A stretch of 51,991 bases of DNA from Chitinispirillales bacterium (GTDB taxonomy: Bacteria; Fibrobacterota; Chitinivibrionia; Chitinivibrionales; Chitinispirillaceae), in the NCBI GenBank assembly GCA_031281225.1, contig JAITFQ010000020.1, forward strand, positions 1-51,991. Direction: 5' to 3'. Shown piece after piece: positions 33,353 to 41,849 of this stretch. Numbering within the stretch: the first letter of the stretch is position 1; each line of letters opens with the position of its first letter. The translations under genes and the position numbers were made by a program. Under the pieces are notes generated by a model, which worked only from the letters and a program-made list of their open reading frames with translations, searched no databases and was not told where the DNA came from.

Positions 33353-34161
33353 CCGAAAAATACCCCCGTGATGACGATAAAAGGGAGATACGAAAAGTAC
33401 CAATTTATTGATATGTTTGATAAAAGGAACCGGACGGCAACCATCGCGCATACGCAGAGTACCCCGCCTATGAACCCCTGGAGCATGCCTTCGAGCAGAA
33501 AGGGCATCCTGATAAAGAGGTCGGTCGCCCCCACGTAATGCATGTTTCTTACCAGGTCCCTGCGCGCGTATATTGTCAGTTTTATTGTGTTCGAGATAAT
33601 GGAGTGCAGCGCGAGCAGGATGACGAGCCCGGCAACCACAGATATTATGTAGAAGCGATCGCGCAGCCTTTTGATATAGTCGAACCACTCCTTTGAGTAG
33701 CGTATCACGTCTACGCCGGCGAGGGCGGAAAGCCTGTCCTGCAATTCCGCAATGGTTTCGGCGGTGCGGCTGCCTTCGTAGAGCGTGATGTCAAACGACG
33801 CGGCGAACGGGTTTTCGTCTACGGCTTCAAGCATCTCCGAGCCGTAGAGTGCCTCGACCCTGTTCCAAGCACTATCTTTGCTGAGAAACACAGCTTCTCT
33901 GATTTCTGGCATTTTTCCTATCGCGTCGATAAGCTCTGCCTGAACCGCTTCGTCTGCCGACGCGCTTTCGGTAAGATATACCACTACGTCGGCCTGTTCG
34001 CCTGTCTGCCTGAGTACCTCATCGACATTCATCAGGACAGTAAATACGCCGTAGATTAAAAACAGGGTTGCGGTAATGGTCATGATGGATACGAAGGTCA
34101 TCAGCTTGGCCTGGTAGAGGCCTCTGAACGCTTCAATTATGAAATACAGTATTTTTCTCAT
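33310..34161 (-). CDS. ftsX: Cell-division ABC-type permease FtsX
   Basis: A four-helix membrane protein of 283 residues. The first helix is near 20-42 (MTFVSIMTITATLFLIYGVF). The large periplasmic loop (about 50-165) carries VVYLTESASADE and AASFDITLYEG. Three further helices come after about 170 (ISVVAGLVILLALHSIISNT; the MNYVGA-like RNMHYVGATDLFIRMPF; and a last pair near 225-275). FtsX normally pairs with the ATPase FtsE, whose gene lies directly upstream in most bacteria. Here the upstream gene is a periplasmic binding protein and no FtsE-like ATPase occurs in the window. The downstream gene encodes an EnvC-like partner. Confidence 0.93.
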   Translation of the reverse strand: MRKILYFIIEAFRGLYQAKLMTFVSIMTITATLFLIYGVFTVLMNVDEVLRQTGEQADVVVYLTESASADEAVQAELIDAIGKMPEIREAVFLSKDSAWNRVEALYGSEMLEAVDENPFAASFDITLYEGSRTAETIAELQDRLSALAGVDVIRYSKEWFDYIKRLRDRFYIISVVAGLVILLALHSIISNTIKLTIYARRDLVRNMHYVGATDLFIRMPFLLEGMLQGFIGGVLCVCAMVAVRFLLSNISINWYFSYLPFIVITGVFFGWLGSRFAVRKFLV

Positions 34162-34236
34162 ATTGTATTGTCAGCCTCCTTCGTCGATTCCTGCGGTAAC
34201 GGGCGAACACAGTCCGCCCCTATGAAAATCAGACGT

Positions 34237-36051
34237 TTATTTAACGCGCATAAATCCGGACTCAGTGACTTTCATGATTGTCGCTTCGTTGTTCGCGCCG
34301 GTTTGCGGGTCGAAAGAGACTATCCCCGACAAGCCGTGGTATCCCTGCACAGACGCGAGCGCTCTTTTCAATCTCGCGATATCCGTCCCGCCGCCGGATT
34401 CGTTGACGGCCTGGATAGCAAGCCGCGCGGCATCGTAGCCCATGGCGGAAACGCGGTTGGGTTCGGAGTTGTAGCGTGCTCTGTACGCGGCGTTGAAATT
34501 CCTCCAATCGTCACTTTCCATGTCGGGCTGGAAACCTACGGCTATTATGGCATCGGTGACATAACGCTGGCCTTCAACGGGCACGCGCGGGTCGCTCCAG
34601 CCGCCTGCCCCGAGCATCTGGGTGCGTATGCGGTGGAACACAGCTTGCGGCGCTAGTTTTACTACGTCCTCATAATCTGACAGTGGCATAAACAACCCGC
34701 CTATGGCTAACGTCGAGTCGGCATACCTCACGCTGTCGGCGCGGGTAATCTGAGTGATTCTCTGCATGTTGCCCCGCTCAGCGGCGATTGCTTCGAGGCG
34801 ACGGCGGATAAGCGTATGGCGCAGCCTTCTCAGCACAGGGGTAAAATCGTGCGTCCCCTCGTTAAAATATTCCTCGTGCACAACTTCAATATTGCGTCTG
34901 CCGAGTTCCAGTTTGAACGCCTCGGCCATGGCGTGGCCAAACCCGTTGTTGGGCGCGATTATCGCGAACTCGCGGACACTGAGGTTGTCGACCGCGTACC
35001 GCGCGAGTTTTTGAGCTATTGTACCGAGCGATATATTCATTTGAAAAATATTGTCACCAAGCGTCGAGATTCCGTCCTCGTTGGCGGTTGGGGTGATCAT
35101 GACGATATCTTTGCCTGAAAACAGGGCGGCGCTTACGACGGCGGTATTGGAGAGGATGGGGCCGATACATATTTGCGCCTGGTCTTTCAGGAGCAGATCT
35201 TTTGATTTGAGCGCAGTTTCCACAGGCAGGCCCTTTGTGTCGTAGACTATGAACCTGAGCTGGTTTTGCGCCTGCGCGTTATGGCTGTCGATCGCAAGTT
35301 TCACACCTTCAAGGATGTATCTACCGATGTCCGAGTCATCGCCGGTCATCGGAGCGAGAAGCCCTATCTGTATGGCGCCGCCTCTCCCCTGCCCTCTAGA
35401 AACCCTGTTGAGAAATTCCCTTACCTGACTTGCATAGCGGGAACGCGGGTACATTCTCCTGAACTCTTCCGCGCTGTGCCCGGCCCTTACTTCCTGACCC
35501 GACGCGTGGAGTTTTTGTATCTCATAAAACCTTATAATCTCGAGCATGGCGGGGTGCAGTTCGCCCCTGCGGGAAAGGGAAGATAGTTCGTCGACGCTCA
35601 GGGAGCGGTTGCAGACATTTTCGACATTGGCAACCGTCAGGTCAAACAATTCGGGCGAAACTCCGAAGCGGAGCGCCATTGAGAACGACGTGAGCGCCTG
35701 CATGGGCCTGGCCTCCCTCGCGTGCGCTATCCCTTCAAGGTAAGCGAGGCGCGGCAAAAACGGTGAGTCGGGAAATTTTTGGCGGTACATGTCGAGCAAG
35801 CGGTGAACCTGCGCGTATTCACCCTTGCGCATATACGCCTCGACAACGAGCGGCACAAGGGTGAATGATTCCGGGTCACGCCCGTGCCTTCTCAGGTGCT
35901 CGCGGATAAGGACTATCGTTGAGTCCATCTGCCCCGCAATGTAGAAATCCCTCGCTTTATGAAAAAGCGGTGACCCGCCGTCGGCGGCAGAAACTGCTGT
36001 CGCGGCCAAAAGACAAAAGGCTGCGGCCGATAAAATTCTTTTTTTAATCAT
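34237..36051 (-). CDS. LppC/LpoA-like periplasmic binding protein with N-terminal TPR-like region
   Basis: A secreted protein of 604 residues with a clear signal peptide (ILSAAAFCLLAATAVSAAD). The first half (about 25-225) is helical and repeat-like (HKARDFYIAGQMDSTIVLIR, SLSRRGELHPAMLEIIRFYE), similar to TPR units. The second half (about 230-600) is a type-1 periplasmic-binding fold: IQIGLLAPMTGDDSDIGRYI, QICIGPILSNTAVVSAALFS, MITPTANEDGIS and MGYDAARLAIQAVNESGG. TPR plus this fold is the architecture of LpoA, the activator of PBP1A. A wall-synthesis role fits the neighbours ftsX and envC. A nutrient-binding role in an ABC system is the alternative, but no permease genes are near. Confidence 0.75.
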   Translation of the reverse strand: MIKKRILSAAAFCLLAATAVSAADGGSPLFHKARDFYIAGQMDSTIVLIREHLRRHGRDPESFTLVPLVVEAYMRKGEYAQVHRLLDMYRQKFPDSPFLPRLAYLEGIAHAREARPMQALTSFSMALRFGVSPELFDLTVANVENVCNRSLSVDELSSLSRRGELHPAMLEIIRFYEIQKLHASGQEVRAGHSAEEFRRMYPRSRYASQVREFLNRVSRGQGRGGAIQIGLLAPMTGDDSDIGRYILEGVKLAIDSHNAQAQNQLRFIVYDTKGLPVETALKSKDLLLKDQAQICIGPILSNTAVVSAALFSGKDIVMITPTANEDGISTLGDNIFQMNISLGTIAQKLARYAVDNLSVREFAIIAPNNGFGHAMAEAFKLELGRRNIEVVHEEYFNEGTHDFTPVLRRLRHTLIRRRLEAIAAERGNMQRITQITRADSVRYADSTLAIGGLFMPLSDYEDVVKLAPQAVFHRIRTQMLGAGGWSDPRVPVEGQRYVTDAIIAVGFQPDMESDDWRNFNAAYRARYNSEPNRVSAMGYDAARLAIQAVNESGGGTDIARLKRALASVQGYHGLSGIVSFDPQTGANNEATIMKVTESGFMRVK

Positions 36052-36057
36052 GTCGCC

Positions 36058-36537
36058 TCACTCCAAAACATATTTGCCGAATTCGGTGGTATCAACCAAC
36101 CTCACGCGCTCCCGCAGCCGCTCGGCTTCGGAGAGCCCGTCGTCGGATTCCAGTTTAAAAAAGACAGTTTCTCTTACAAATATGGGCGCCCCGCACTTTA
36201 CAGCGAGCGTAATCGCGTCGCAGGGCCTGCAATCAATCACTTTGAGCGAAGAAGCGGCGCTGAGAACTATACAGGCCGTAAAGGCGTTATCCTCAATGTC
36301 GCCGATAACCGCCCTGTACAAAGAGCCGCCCAACTGCTCTATGGCAATCTTCACTAAGTCAACGGTGAACGGCTTGTCGGCCTGAACCCGCAGTGAGTGC
36401 ATCGCGATCGCGTTCGCGTCGGCATGGCCGACTGGAACCGCGATAGAGCGACCGCCGCCGGTCTCTTTCAAGATGACCATGGGCGTGCACTTTTGGGGTT
36501 CGACCGCGAAAGACGATATTTCCACTGGTACAAGCAT
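36058..36537 (-). CDS. Bifunctional-nuclease (BFN, DUF151) domain protein
   Basis: A small protein of 159 residues whose start at 36537 (MLVPVEISSFAVEP) matches the family opening; the longer track start adds unrelated residues. Conserved features are PMVILKETGGGRSIAVPVGH in the first half and VIDCRPCDAITLAVKCGAPIFV in the second, the classic BFN signature (xDARPSDAIALA). This is followed by a short basic-acidic tail resembling part of a UvrB/UvrC motif. Family members have reported nuclease activity in plants and unclear roles in bacteria. It is the first gene of the BFN-LppC-ftsX-envC series and has its own promoter at 36593-36621. Confidence 0.85.
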   Translation of the reverse strand: MLVPVEISSFAVEPQKCTPMVILKETGGGRSIAVPVGHADANAIAMHSLRVQADKPFTVDLVKIAIEQLGGSLYRAVIGDIEDNAFTACIVLSAASSLKVIDCRPCDAITLAVKCGAPIFVRETVFFKLESDDGLSEAERLRERVRLVDTTEFGKYVLE

Positions 36538-36592
36538 TACTGTTTTCCGTAAACCAATAGTTCCGTGAAATGAAACAACCCGCCAAGACAAT

Positions 36593-36621
36593 AAAATATA
36601 TCGGGGGACAGGAATATGCAA
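36593..36621 (-). promoter_or_regulatory. Promoter of the BFN-LppC-ftsX-envC series
   Basis: On the minus strand TTGCAT, a 17-bp spacer and TATTTT lie 56 nt upstream of the ATG at 36537. Confidence 0.5.
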
Positions 36622-36668
36622 TAACAAAATCAAAATCAAAACCAAAATATAAATCGGCCATTGTTTCC

Positions 36669-36698
36669 TTGATATTCCCGCTGTCCGATATCTATGAT
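36669..36698 (+). promoter_or_regulatory. Promoter of the FliN-like gene
   Basis: TTGATA, an 18-bp spacer and TATGAT lie 25 nt before the ATG at 36724. This is divergent from, and separate from, the BFN promoter. Confidence 0.55.
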
Positions 36699-36723
36699 TT
36701 ATATAGTACAGGAGATACCGAAA

Positions 36724-36984
36724 ATGCCCAATACCATAAACATGCTTCTTGATGTAAACGTCCCCATCACCGTCCAGCTCGGCCGGACAAGGATGAGCAT
36801 CCGTGACCTTTTGAAAATGAAGAAGGGTCTAGTCGTCAGGCTTGACAGCATGGCCGGCGAGCCGGTCGACGTTTTCATCAGCAGTAAGATGCTGGCCAAG
36901 GGTGAAATCACCGTTGTTGACGACAAAATGTCCGTCCGCATCTCGCAACTCTACGGAGCGCGTGAAAAATTCAAGCAGTTGTAA
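36724..36984 (+). CDS. Orphan FliN/SpoA-domain protein
   Basis: An 86-residue protein consisting almost only of one SpoA (SPOA/FliN) domain. The ATG at 36724 is preceded by AGGAGA at 7 nt, so the track start at 36694 is rejected. Typical motifs are LLDVNVPITVQLGRTRMSIR, LLKMKKGLVVRLDSMAGEPV, DVFISSKMLAKGEITVVDDK and the closing VRISQL. FliN forms part of the flagellar C-ring; HrcQ/SctQ proteins do the same in type III secretion. This copy is shorter than a standard FliN and no flagellar or secretion gene is near. It may serve a C-ring encoded elsewhere, or have been repurposed. Confidence 0.83.
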   Translation: MPNTINMLLDVNVPITVQLGRTRMSIRDLLKMKKGLVVRLDSMAGEPVDVFISSKMLAKGEITVVDDKMSVRISQLYGAREKFKQL

Positions 36985-37010
36985 CTACCGAAACATCTCT
37001 TGCGCGGCGG

Positions 37011-37038
37011 GCGGGCGGCGTTCACCCGCTTTTGTTTT
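37011..37038 (+). terminator. Likely terminator after the FliN-like gene
   Basis: A GCGGG/CCCGC stem with a 9-nt loop is followed by TTTTGTTTTG. It lies just before the convergent M23 gene stop. The stem is short, so confidence is moderate. Confidence 0.45.
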
Positions 37039-37040
37039 GA

Positions 37041-37973
37041 TTAATCGACAATTTGGTCCACCGGCAATATGAACTGCATCGGATTTATCGGTCTTCCGCT
37101 ACGGTGTACTTCGTAGTGCAGGTGGGGACCGGTGCTTCTTCCGGTGTTGCCCATGTATCCTATTACATCACCTCTTTTAACTATTTGCCCCTCCGTCACG
37201 ACCGTTTTCTGCATGTGCGCGTAGAGTGTGAGGTACTCGGCACCGTGGCTGATTTTTACCATGTTTCCGAAGTGCGTCCATGAACTTACCTTTGAAACCT
37301 GCCCGTCGGCGGTCGCGTATATCGGCGTCCAAACGCTGTTTGCGATGTCAATCCCCTCGTGCATTAGGCGCATCCCGTTGAACGGGTGGTAGCGGTATCC
37401 GAATGTTGACGTCACACGCCCGGCCGCCGGCCATATCGCGGGGCGCTTGGAAAGGTTGCTCCGTACTTTTTTCGCGTGGCTTGTGACTTGGAGAAACGTC
37501 GACTCCTGCAACTCGGCCTGATGGCTCAGCGACGAAACCTGATTGCGCAGCAACTCCGCCTTTTGGATTAGCGGGTCACTCATCATCGACGAATAGAGCA
37601 TGTCTTCGCTTGTCGGGAACCCGCCAACCCCTGCCTTGCGCACATCGCCGCTTATCGCCTCCATTCCGTACTTGAGCCTCGCGTTGTCTTCGTAGGCCGC
37701 GAGTTCGGCGATGCTTTCCGTTTTTTGGTTTACGAATCTTTCGAGGTTTTCAATCTGATCCTTGAGTCTAGTATTTTCGCGGTGCTGCTCGGCGGCGTCG
37801 TACTTCGCCAAAGCGTAGCTCGCCCCACGGTAAACTATGCGCGCAAAGCCGGTGAGACCGACGAGGGCGGCCACAACGCAGACCGTTATGAAAAGCCCCG
37901 GCAACCCCGCCGAAGCGAGACCTTTCGGCTTGTCGGAATCGGTCAGGATAAAATTCCATTTATTTTTTTGCAT
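37041..37973 (-). CDS. M23 metallopeptidase (MepM-like, membrane-anchored)
   Basis: A 310-residue murein endopeptidase. One membrane helix (about 25-50; GLFITVCVVAALVGLTGFAR) precedes a coiled coil (about 60-100 and 135-175). The C-terminal M23 domain begins near residue 185 and has intact catalytic motifs: FGYRYHPFNG, MHEGIDIA (H-x-x-x-D) and GPHLHYEVHRSG (H-x-H). Unlike the EnvC-like protein at 32108, this one should be active. It is transcribed from a good promoter at 38068-38097 and converges on the FliN-like gene. This is the second active M23 enzyme in the window. Confidence 0.9.
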   Translation of the reverse strand: MQKNKWNFILTDSDKPKGLASAGLPGLFITVCVVAALVGLTGFARIVYRGASYALAKYDAAEQHRENTRLKDQIENLERFVNQKTESIAELAAYEDNARLKYGMEAISGDVRKAGVGGFPTSEDMLYSSMMSDPLIQKAELLRNQVSSLSHQAELQESTFLQVTSHAKKVRSNLSKRPAIWPAAGRVTSTFGYRYHPFNGMRLMHEGIDIANSVWTPIYATADGQVSKVSSWTHFGNMVKISHGAEYLTLYAHMQKTVVTEGQIVKRGDVIGYMGNTGRSTGPHLHYEVHRSGRPINPMQFILPVDQIVD

Positions 37974-38067
37974 ATATTTCTACTTGCTCTTTAAATTTCT
38001 ATATTAAGTGTCAGTAAAAAAACGCTACAGCGGCTGCTACGAATTAACAACCGCACCCATATACATC

Positions 38068-38097
38068 ATTATAGTATCACACTGGTTTGAAAATCAA
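38068..38097 (-). promoter_or_regulatory. Promoter of the MepM-like gene
   Basis: On the minus strand TTGATT, an 18-bp spacer and a perfect TATAAT lie 95 nt upstream of the ATG at 37973. A second TATAAT with the extended TGG before it is at 38123-38128 and may be a tandem start. The remaining part of 37974-38233 shows no gene. Confidence 0.6.
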
Positions 38098-38233
38098 CAA
38101 AGTACCGAAAATAGTCTAGTGCATTATACCAAACTAATATAATGGGGAGCGTGTGTCAAGTGTTTTTTGCAAAAAAATGCAGATGCGCGAGAACCACACC
38201 AACCGAGAGAAGTACACGCGGCATTGCCACCGG

Positions 38234-39226
38234 TCACGCCACGAACGCGACTCCGTACAGTTCCATTTTATCCAGTATCCCAACAGGCGTATCGCCGTCA
38301 AGGAGCAAGTGATATCGCGGCGCACCTACGGGCAGGCACCCAAGGCATGAGAGAATTTCCAGGCCACTTCTCACCTGCGGCATAGGTTTTACTATTGAGG
38401 CCAAAGTCTTCATACCGCCGCGCTCCCTATACGCCGCGGCCTCTAAAAGCGATACGTAGCCTATGGGGATCAACAGATTATCGTCAAACACAACTATCTC
38501 ATCGGCCTGCGCGCCGGCGCCAGTATCCCTGCCGAAGTCCGATATCATCTGCGACGCTTTATATACCTTGCGGTTTTTCTTCCAATCGTTCAATCCGACG
38601 GCTATCGCTTCGACGCACTTGCCTTTCATATCCAGCGTGTTTTTCATTATCAGGTCGGCCCCCTCAAAAATAGTCCCCCGCTTCGCGCCCTCCACCGCCA
38701 CAAGCGCGATCTCCTCACGCACGCCGGCGGCCTGCGACTCAAACGAGCGTTCCCCGGGCCTGTGAAAAATTTTGAGCGCCGTATTCAATACCCAGAAAAA
38801 CGGACTCATCGCAAAGAACAGAACGGCGAGCAGCGGGATGGACTTCATCGTCAGGCGGAACGGGTAGGTGCGGTAGAGCGATTTGGGGATTATCTCGCTG
38901 AAAAGCAACAGCACAGGGGTAAGGAAGATCGATTCCGGCAGCGGAATCCGCGACAGGTCGAGCGCCACGGCCTGATCAATCCGCTCGTACAGCCTGACGA
39001 ATATCAGCGCCGACGCTATGTTACAGATGTTGTTGCCCGCCAGCACGCTCGACAGCAACTGCCCGCGGCTGTTCATCAGCCGCATCGCGAGCCGCGGGGT
39101 AAACCCGCCCTGCGCGGCTGCGTGGGACACTTTTAGCGGATTCCACGTGATGAACCCCGTTTCCGAACCGGAGAACACGCACGAAATCAGGATGGATGTT
39201 ACTAACAGTATAAAAAGTATCAGCAT
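38234..39226 (-). CDS. CNNM/DUF21-domain transporter-like protein (CorC/HlyC group)
   Basis: A membrane protein of 330 residues. The N-terminal DUF21 part has four hydrophobic segments and the motifs SGSETGF (like SGSExA in the family), LAGNNICNIASALI and LLFSEIIPKSLYR, which are diagnostic. The cytoplasmic half (about 170-330) is where a CBS pair normally sits. It is poorly conserved here but retains pieces such as GVREEIALVAVEGAKRGTIF and a final LLLDGDTPVGILDKMELYG. Homologues act in Mg2+/Co2+ efflux. It lies 60 nt after the spoIID-like gene and may belong to the same transcript; no strong Shine-Dalgarno is visible. Confidence 0.85.
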   Translation of the reverse strand: MLILFILLVTSILISCVFSGSETGFITWNPLKVSHAAAQGGFTPRLAMRLMNSRGQLLSSVLAGNNICNIASALIFVRLYERIDQAVALDLSRIPLPESIFLTPVLLLFSEIIPKSLYRTYPFRLTMKSIPLLAVLFFAMSPFFWVLNTALKIFHRPGERSFESQAAGVREEIALVAVEGAKRGTIFEGADLIMKNTLDMKGKCVEAIAVGLNDWKKNRKVYKASQMISDFGRDTGAGAQADEIVVFDDNLLIPIGYVSLLEAAAYRERGGMKTLASIVKPMPQVRSGLEILSCLGCLPVGAPRYHLLLDGDTPVGILDKMELYGVAFVA

Positions 39227-39286
39227 AATATCAAATCAATAGCCGGCACGTGAACACGGGCGGCGGCCTGCCGCCCCCCAAAACAG

Positions 39287-40792
39287 TTATCTGCTGTCAA
39301 CAACTGTTCTTATGAACGCCCCGCTGTAATATGCCCGCAGTATCTGTTCAAAATTTTGCCCGTCCCGCGCGCGACCTATGGCTCCTACCTGACACATGCC
39401 TATGCCGTGGCCGTGGCCGCCGCCGGTTATTGTCACCTGGCCGCCCGACATGGCGATGTTTCTGATGTTTGAGGAACGCAGTATCGGGCGCGCCGGCGTG
39501 TTTCGGCGCAGAAGCCAGCGTATTTTGTCGCCGCCGGCGGTGTGTTCGCTTCCGCCGCTATTTGAGGTTACAACCAATGTTTTAACCCTGCCGCAGTTAT
39601 GGCGTTCCCGCACCTCTATATTGCGCAGGCCGCCTCTGAACGGCGGGGTCAGGTTCCCGTCGGACGAGTGGCGCCTGATAATGCCCGCAAGCTGGTTTTC
39701 GGGCCAAGTTTCCGTCCATGTAAACGAGCTTGCCCCCGAACAATAGACTCTGCCACGCCTGTCGATGTCGTCTATTGAGCGCAGGTACGGGACGCTTTGC
39801 CCACCCCATACATCTTGAATGTTCGCCGTCTTCCCGCCGCAGGTGGAGTGGTAATACGCGTGGACGATCTCCCCTTCGTAGGCTAAAATCAGGTTTCTTG
39901 TCATCAGGATAGCCATGTCGGACGTCGCGGTTTCGGCGTTTGCCCCGCCGTAGACCTGATCGGCCACAGTGGATACGAGGTCAAACACCCTCGATTCGTT
40001 CGCCGCCATTTTCTTGTATGTGTAGGTGCGGGCGGCAACCGCCTGCGCCTTTACCGCCTCAATCTCCGACTCCCGCAAATTCCCGATTTCGAGCGGCACC
40101 ACGCCGCGCAGGTAATCTTCCACGTTAATCAGGTTTATTATTGTGAAGGAGTTTCTCCCCTCCGGAACAATAATCAGGGCGCCTCTGTAAGCGTTCTCGC
40201 CGATTTTCAGCGGGTGGGCGTCGGTGCTTACGAAGAGCGTGCAGGGGAGGCGCAGTTCCCTCCTCGCCCTGTTGACAGTAGCGATTATCATTCCCGACCC
40301 GCCCACATCCGCTTCAATATTCATCCGCCCTCTGAAAGTCATCCGTTCACCGGGCGCGTTTACCTGCGCGGTCGCGGTGGTATTTATCGCCGCCTCCTTT
40401 ATATCGCGCCTGAGCATCACCCGCGCGGGGCGTTTCCGTACGATAAACGAGGGGTAGCGCAACGAGTGCACGCCCGGCGGCAGGGCCACGCGCTCGGCGG
40501 TATCGCGCGGGGCGGGGTCTTCCTCAAACGCCCGGGCGAAATCCACATCGCGAGTGCGGACAGTAGCGCGGCCGGTCGGCCAACCCGCGCCTACCCACAC
40601 CGACAGAGTATCATCCCCCTCCTCCGCGTGTAATCCGTCAACTATTACCACGTTGGGGCTCTCCGCCTCAATCTCCGCGGGAACAGGCCCGACAGGCGCG
40701 GGGGGGGGAGCTGGCACAATGATTTTGCCGGAGCAGCTAAGAACGGCGAAAGCAACGTAAAGCAGCGTAAAGCAATAAAAAATCCTAGCCAT
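39287..40792 (-). CDS. SpoIID/LytB-domain lipoprotein
   Basis: A lipoprotein of 501 residues. The ATG at 40792 follows GGAGCGGC and overlaps def by 8 nt; the longer track start is rejected. The signal ends in AVLSC (lipobox). A proline-rich spacer leads into beta-rich regions and then the SpoIID domain (about 220-490). Its motifs are NVEDYLRGVVPLEIGN, EAVKAQAVAARTYTYKK, YYHSTCGGKT and GHGHGIGMCQVGAIGRA. SpoIID is a lytic transglycosylase that acts on denuded glycan in sporulation; related proteins in non-sporulating bacteria are wall-remodelling enzymes. The preserved glutamate in VPLEIG suggests activity. Confidence 0.88.
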   Translation of the reverse strand: MARIFYCFTLLYVAFAVLSCSGKIIVPAPPPAPVGPVPAEIEAESPNVVIVDGLHAEEGDDTLSVWVGAGWPTGRATVRTRDVDFARAFEEDPAPRDTAERVALPPGVHSLRYPSFIVRKRPARVMLRRDIKEAAINTTATAQVNAPGERMTFRGRMNIEADVGGSGMIIATVNRARRELRLPCTLFVSTDAHPLKIGENAYRGALIIVPEGRNSFTIINLINVEDYLRGVVPLEIGNLRESEIEAVKAQAVAARTYTYKKMAANESRVFDLVSTVADQVYGGANAETATSDMAILMTRNLILAYEGEIVHAYYHSTCGGKTANIQDVWGGQSVPYLRSIDDIDRRGRVYCSGASSFTWTETWPENQLAGIIRRHSSDGNLTPPFRGGLRNIEVRERHNCGRVKTLVVTSNSGGSEHTAGGDKIRWLLRRNTPARPILRSSNIRNIAMSGGQVTITGGGHGHGIGMCQVGAIGRARDGQNFEQILRAYYSGAFIRTVVDSR

Positions 40793-41291
40793 GCCGCTCC
40801 TTGATTTTCTTGAGTTTACCGCGAAGCAAAGTACGCTGGATAGACGAAACATGGTCTACGGAGAGGATGCCGTTGAGGTGGTCAAGCTCATGCTGCAAAG
40901 CCTTGGAGAGAAGCCCCTCGGCGTCTTTTATTACACAAGGCTCGCCTTTCTCATTTTGCGCGCTCACTGTAACCCGTGCGGGCCGGGTTACAGTAAAAGT
41001 GATCCCCGGCAGACTGAGACAGCCCTCGTCCTCAGTCATTTTTTCATCGGAAGCTTCTATTATTTCTGGGTTGGCAAGCACGTAAGGCTCCTCCGGCGCG
41101 CCGCTGCCCGTGTCGATAACGATAAGCCTGACGGACACGCCCACCTGCGGCGCGGCAAGGCCCACGCCGTCCTCACGCCGCATCGTTTCAAGCATCGCGG
41201 CGGCGAGGTCGCCGAGTTCCTCATCAAACTTTTCAACGGGCGCGGCCGTCTTCCTGAGAACCGGCTCGCCGTAACAGTGAAGTTTAAGCAC
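40785..41291 (-). CDS. def: Peptide deformylase
   Basis: An iron-dependent enzyme that removes the formyl group from nascent proteins, 168 residues. The three signature motifs are complete: GVGLAAPQVG, EGCLSLPG (metal-binding Cys) and HELDHLNG (metal-binding His pair and catalytic Glu). The GTG start at 41291 lies 3 nt after the yajC stop, and its own stop overlaps the spoIID-like gene by 8 nt. Gene order is therefore yajC-def-spoIID, co-transcribed. Confidence 0.97.
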   Translation of the reverse strand: MLKLHCYGEPVLRKTAAPVEKFDEELGDLAAAMLETMRREDGVGLAAPQVGVSVRLIVIDTGSGAPEEPYVLANPEIIEASDEKMTEDEGCLSLPGITFTVTRPARVTVSAQNEKGEPCVIKDAEGLLSKALQHELDHLNGILSVDHVSSIQRTLLRGKLKKIKERHG

Positions 41292-41294
41292 TTT

Positions 41295-41753
41295 TTACCT
41301 GCTCTCCTTGCCGTCGGGCTCATCCTTGTCGGCGTCTTTCATATCCTTGACAATCTCTTTGGAATTTTTGACGGTTTCCCCGGCGGCCTTGGGATCGCCC
41401 ATGACGTTCTGAATCGCCGATTTGGTAACTTCGAGCACGGCCCCTTCACCGCTCTTGATTACGTAGGTATTGTCCTTGACGCTGGTGATAACGCCGACAA
41501 TCCCGCCCACAGTCAGAATTTTGTCGCCCTTTTTGAGGGCGGAAAGCATCGATTGCCGCTCCTTCTGCCGCTTCTGCTCGGGGCGGATCATGATAAAGTA
41601 GATGATGGCGATCATGGCTAACATGATAAACAGAAAATTGCCGCCGAACAGGCCGGGGGGCGGGGGAAGCTGCTCGCCGCCGTCCTGCGCAAGCAGGGGG
41701 AGGGCGCAGAGAACCGTTACTGTAAACGCCTGTGAAATCTTTGAGAACGACAT
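41295..41753 (-). CDS. yajC: Sec translocon accessory protein YajC
   Basis: A small inner-membrane protein of 152 residues that associates with SecDF. It starts with a signal-like segment (ISQAFTVTVLCALPLLA), then has the single YajC helix (about 43-60; FLFIMLAMIAIIYFIMIRPEQKRQ) with the conserved RPEQKRQKE. The SH3-like part follows (LKKGDKILTVGGIVGVITSV, YVIKSGEGAVLEV). The C-terminal tail is charged and longer than usual. The cleavable-looking first segment is unusual for YajC. GAAAGGG precedes the ATG. Confidence 0.95.
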   Translation of the reverse strand: MSFSKISQAFTVTVLCALPLLAQDGGEQLPPPPGLFGGNFLFIMLAMIAIIYFIMIRPEQKRQKERQSMLSALKKGDKILTVGGIVGVITSVKDNTYVIKSGEGAVLEVTKSAIQNVMGDPKAAGETVKNSKEIVKDMKDADKDEPDGKESR

Positions 41754-41849
41754 TTTTACTTTCCCTTTCGGATGAGTATTTTTTATTGGTATGGTGGTCA
41801 GAATTTATAAATATATATCATAGTAATAGCGATTTGCCGTAATTTTTAT

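Noticed and set aside
33353-33688. N-terminal 112 residues of the EnvC-like track ORF
   Set aside because: This part lies in the wrong frame over ftsX and has shadow-like composition; the GTG at 33352 gives a proper signal helix.
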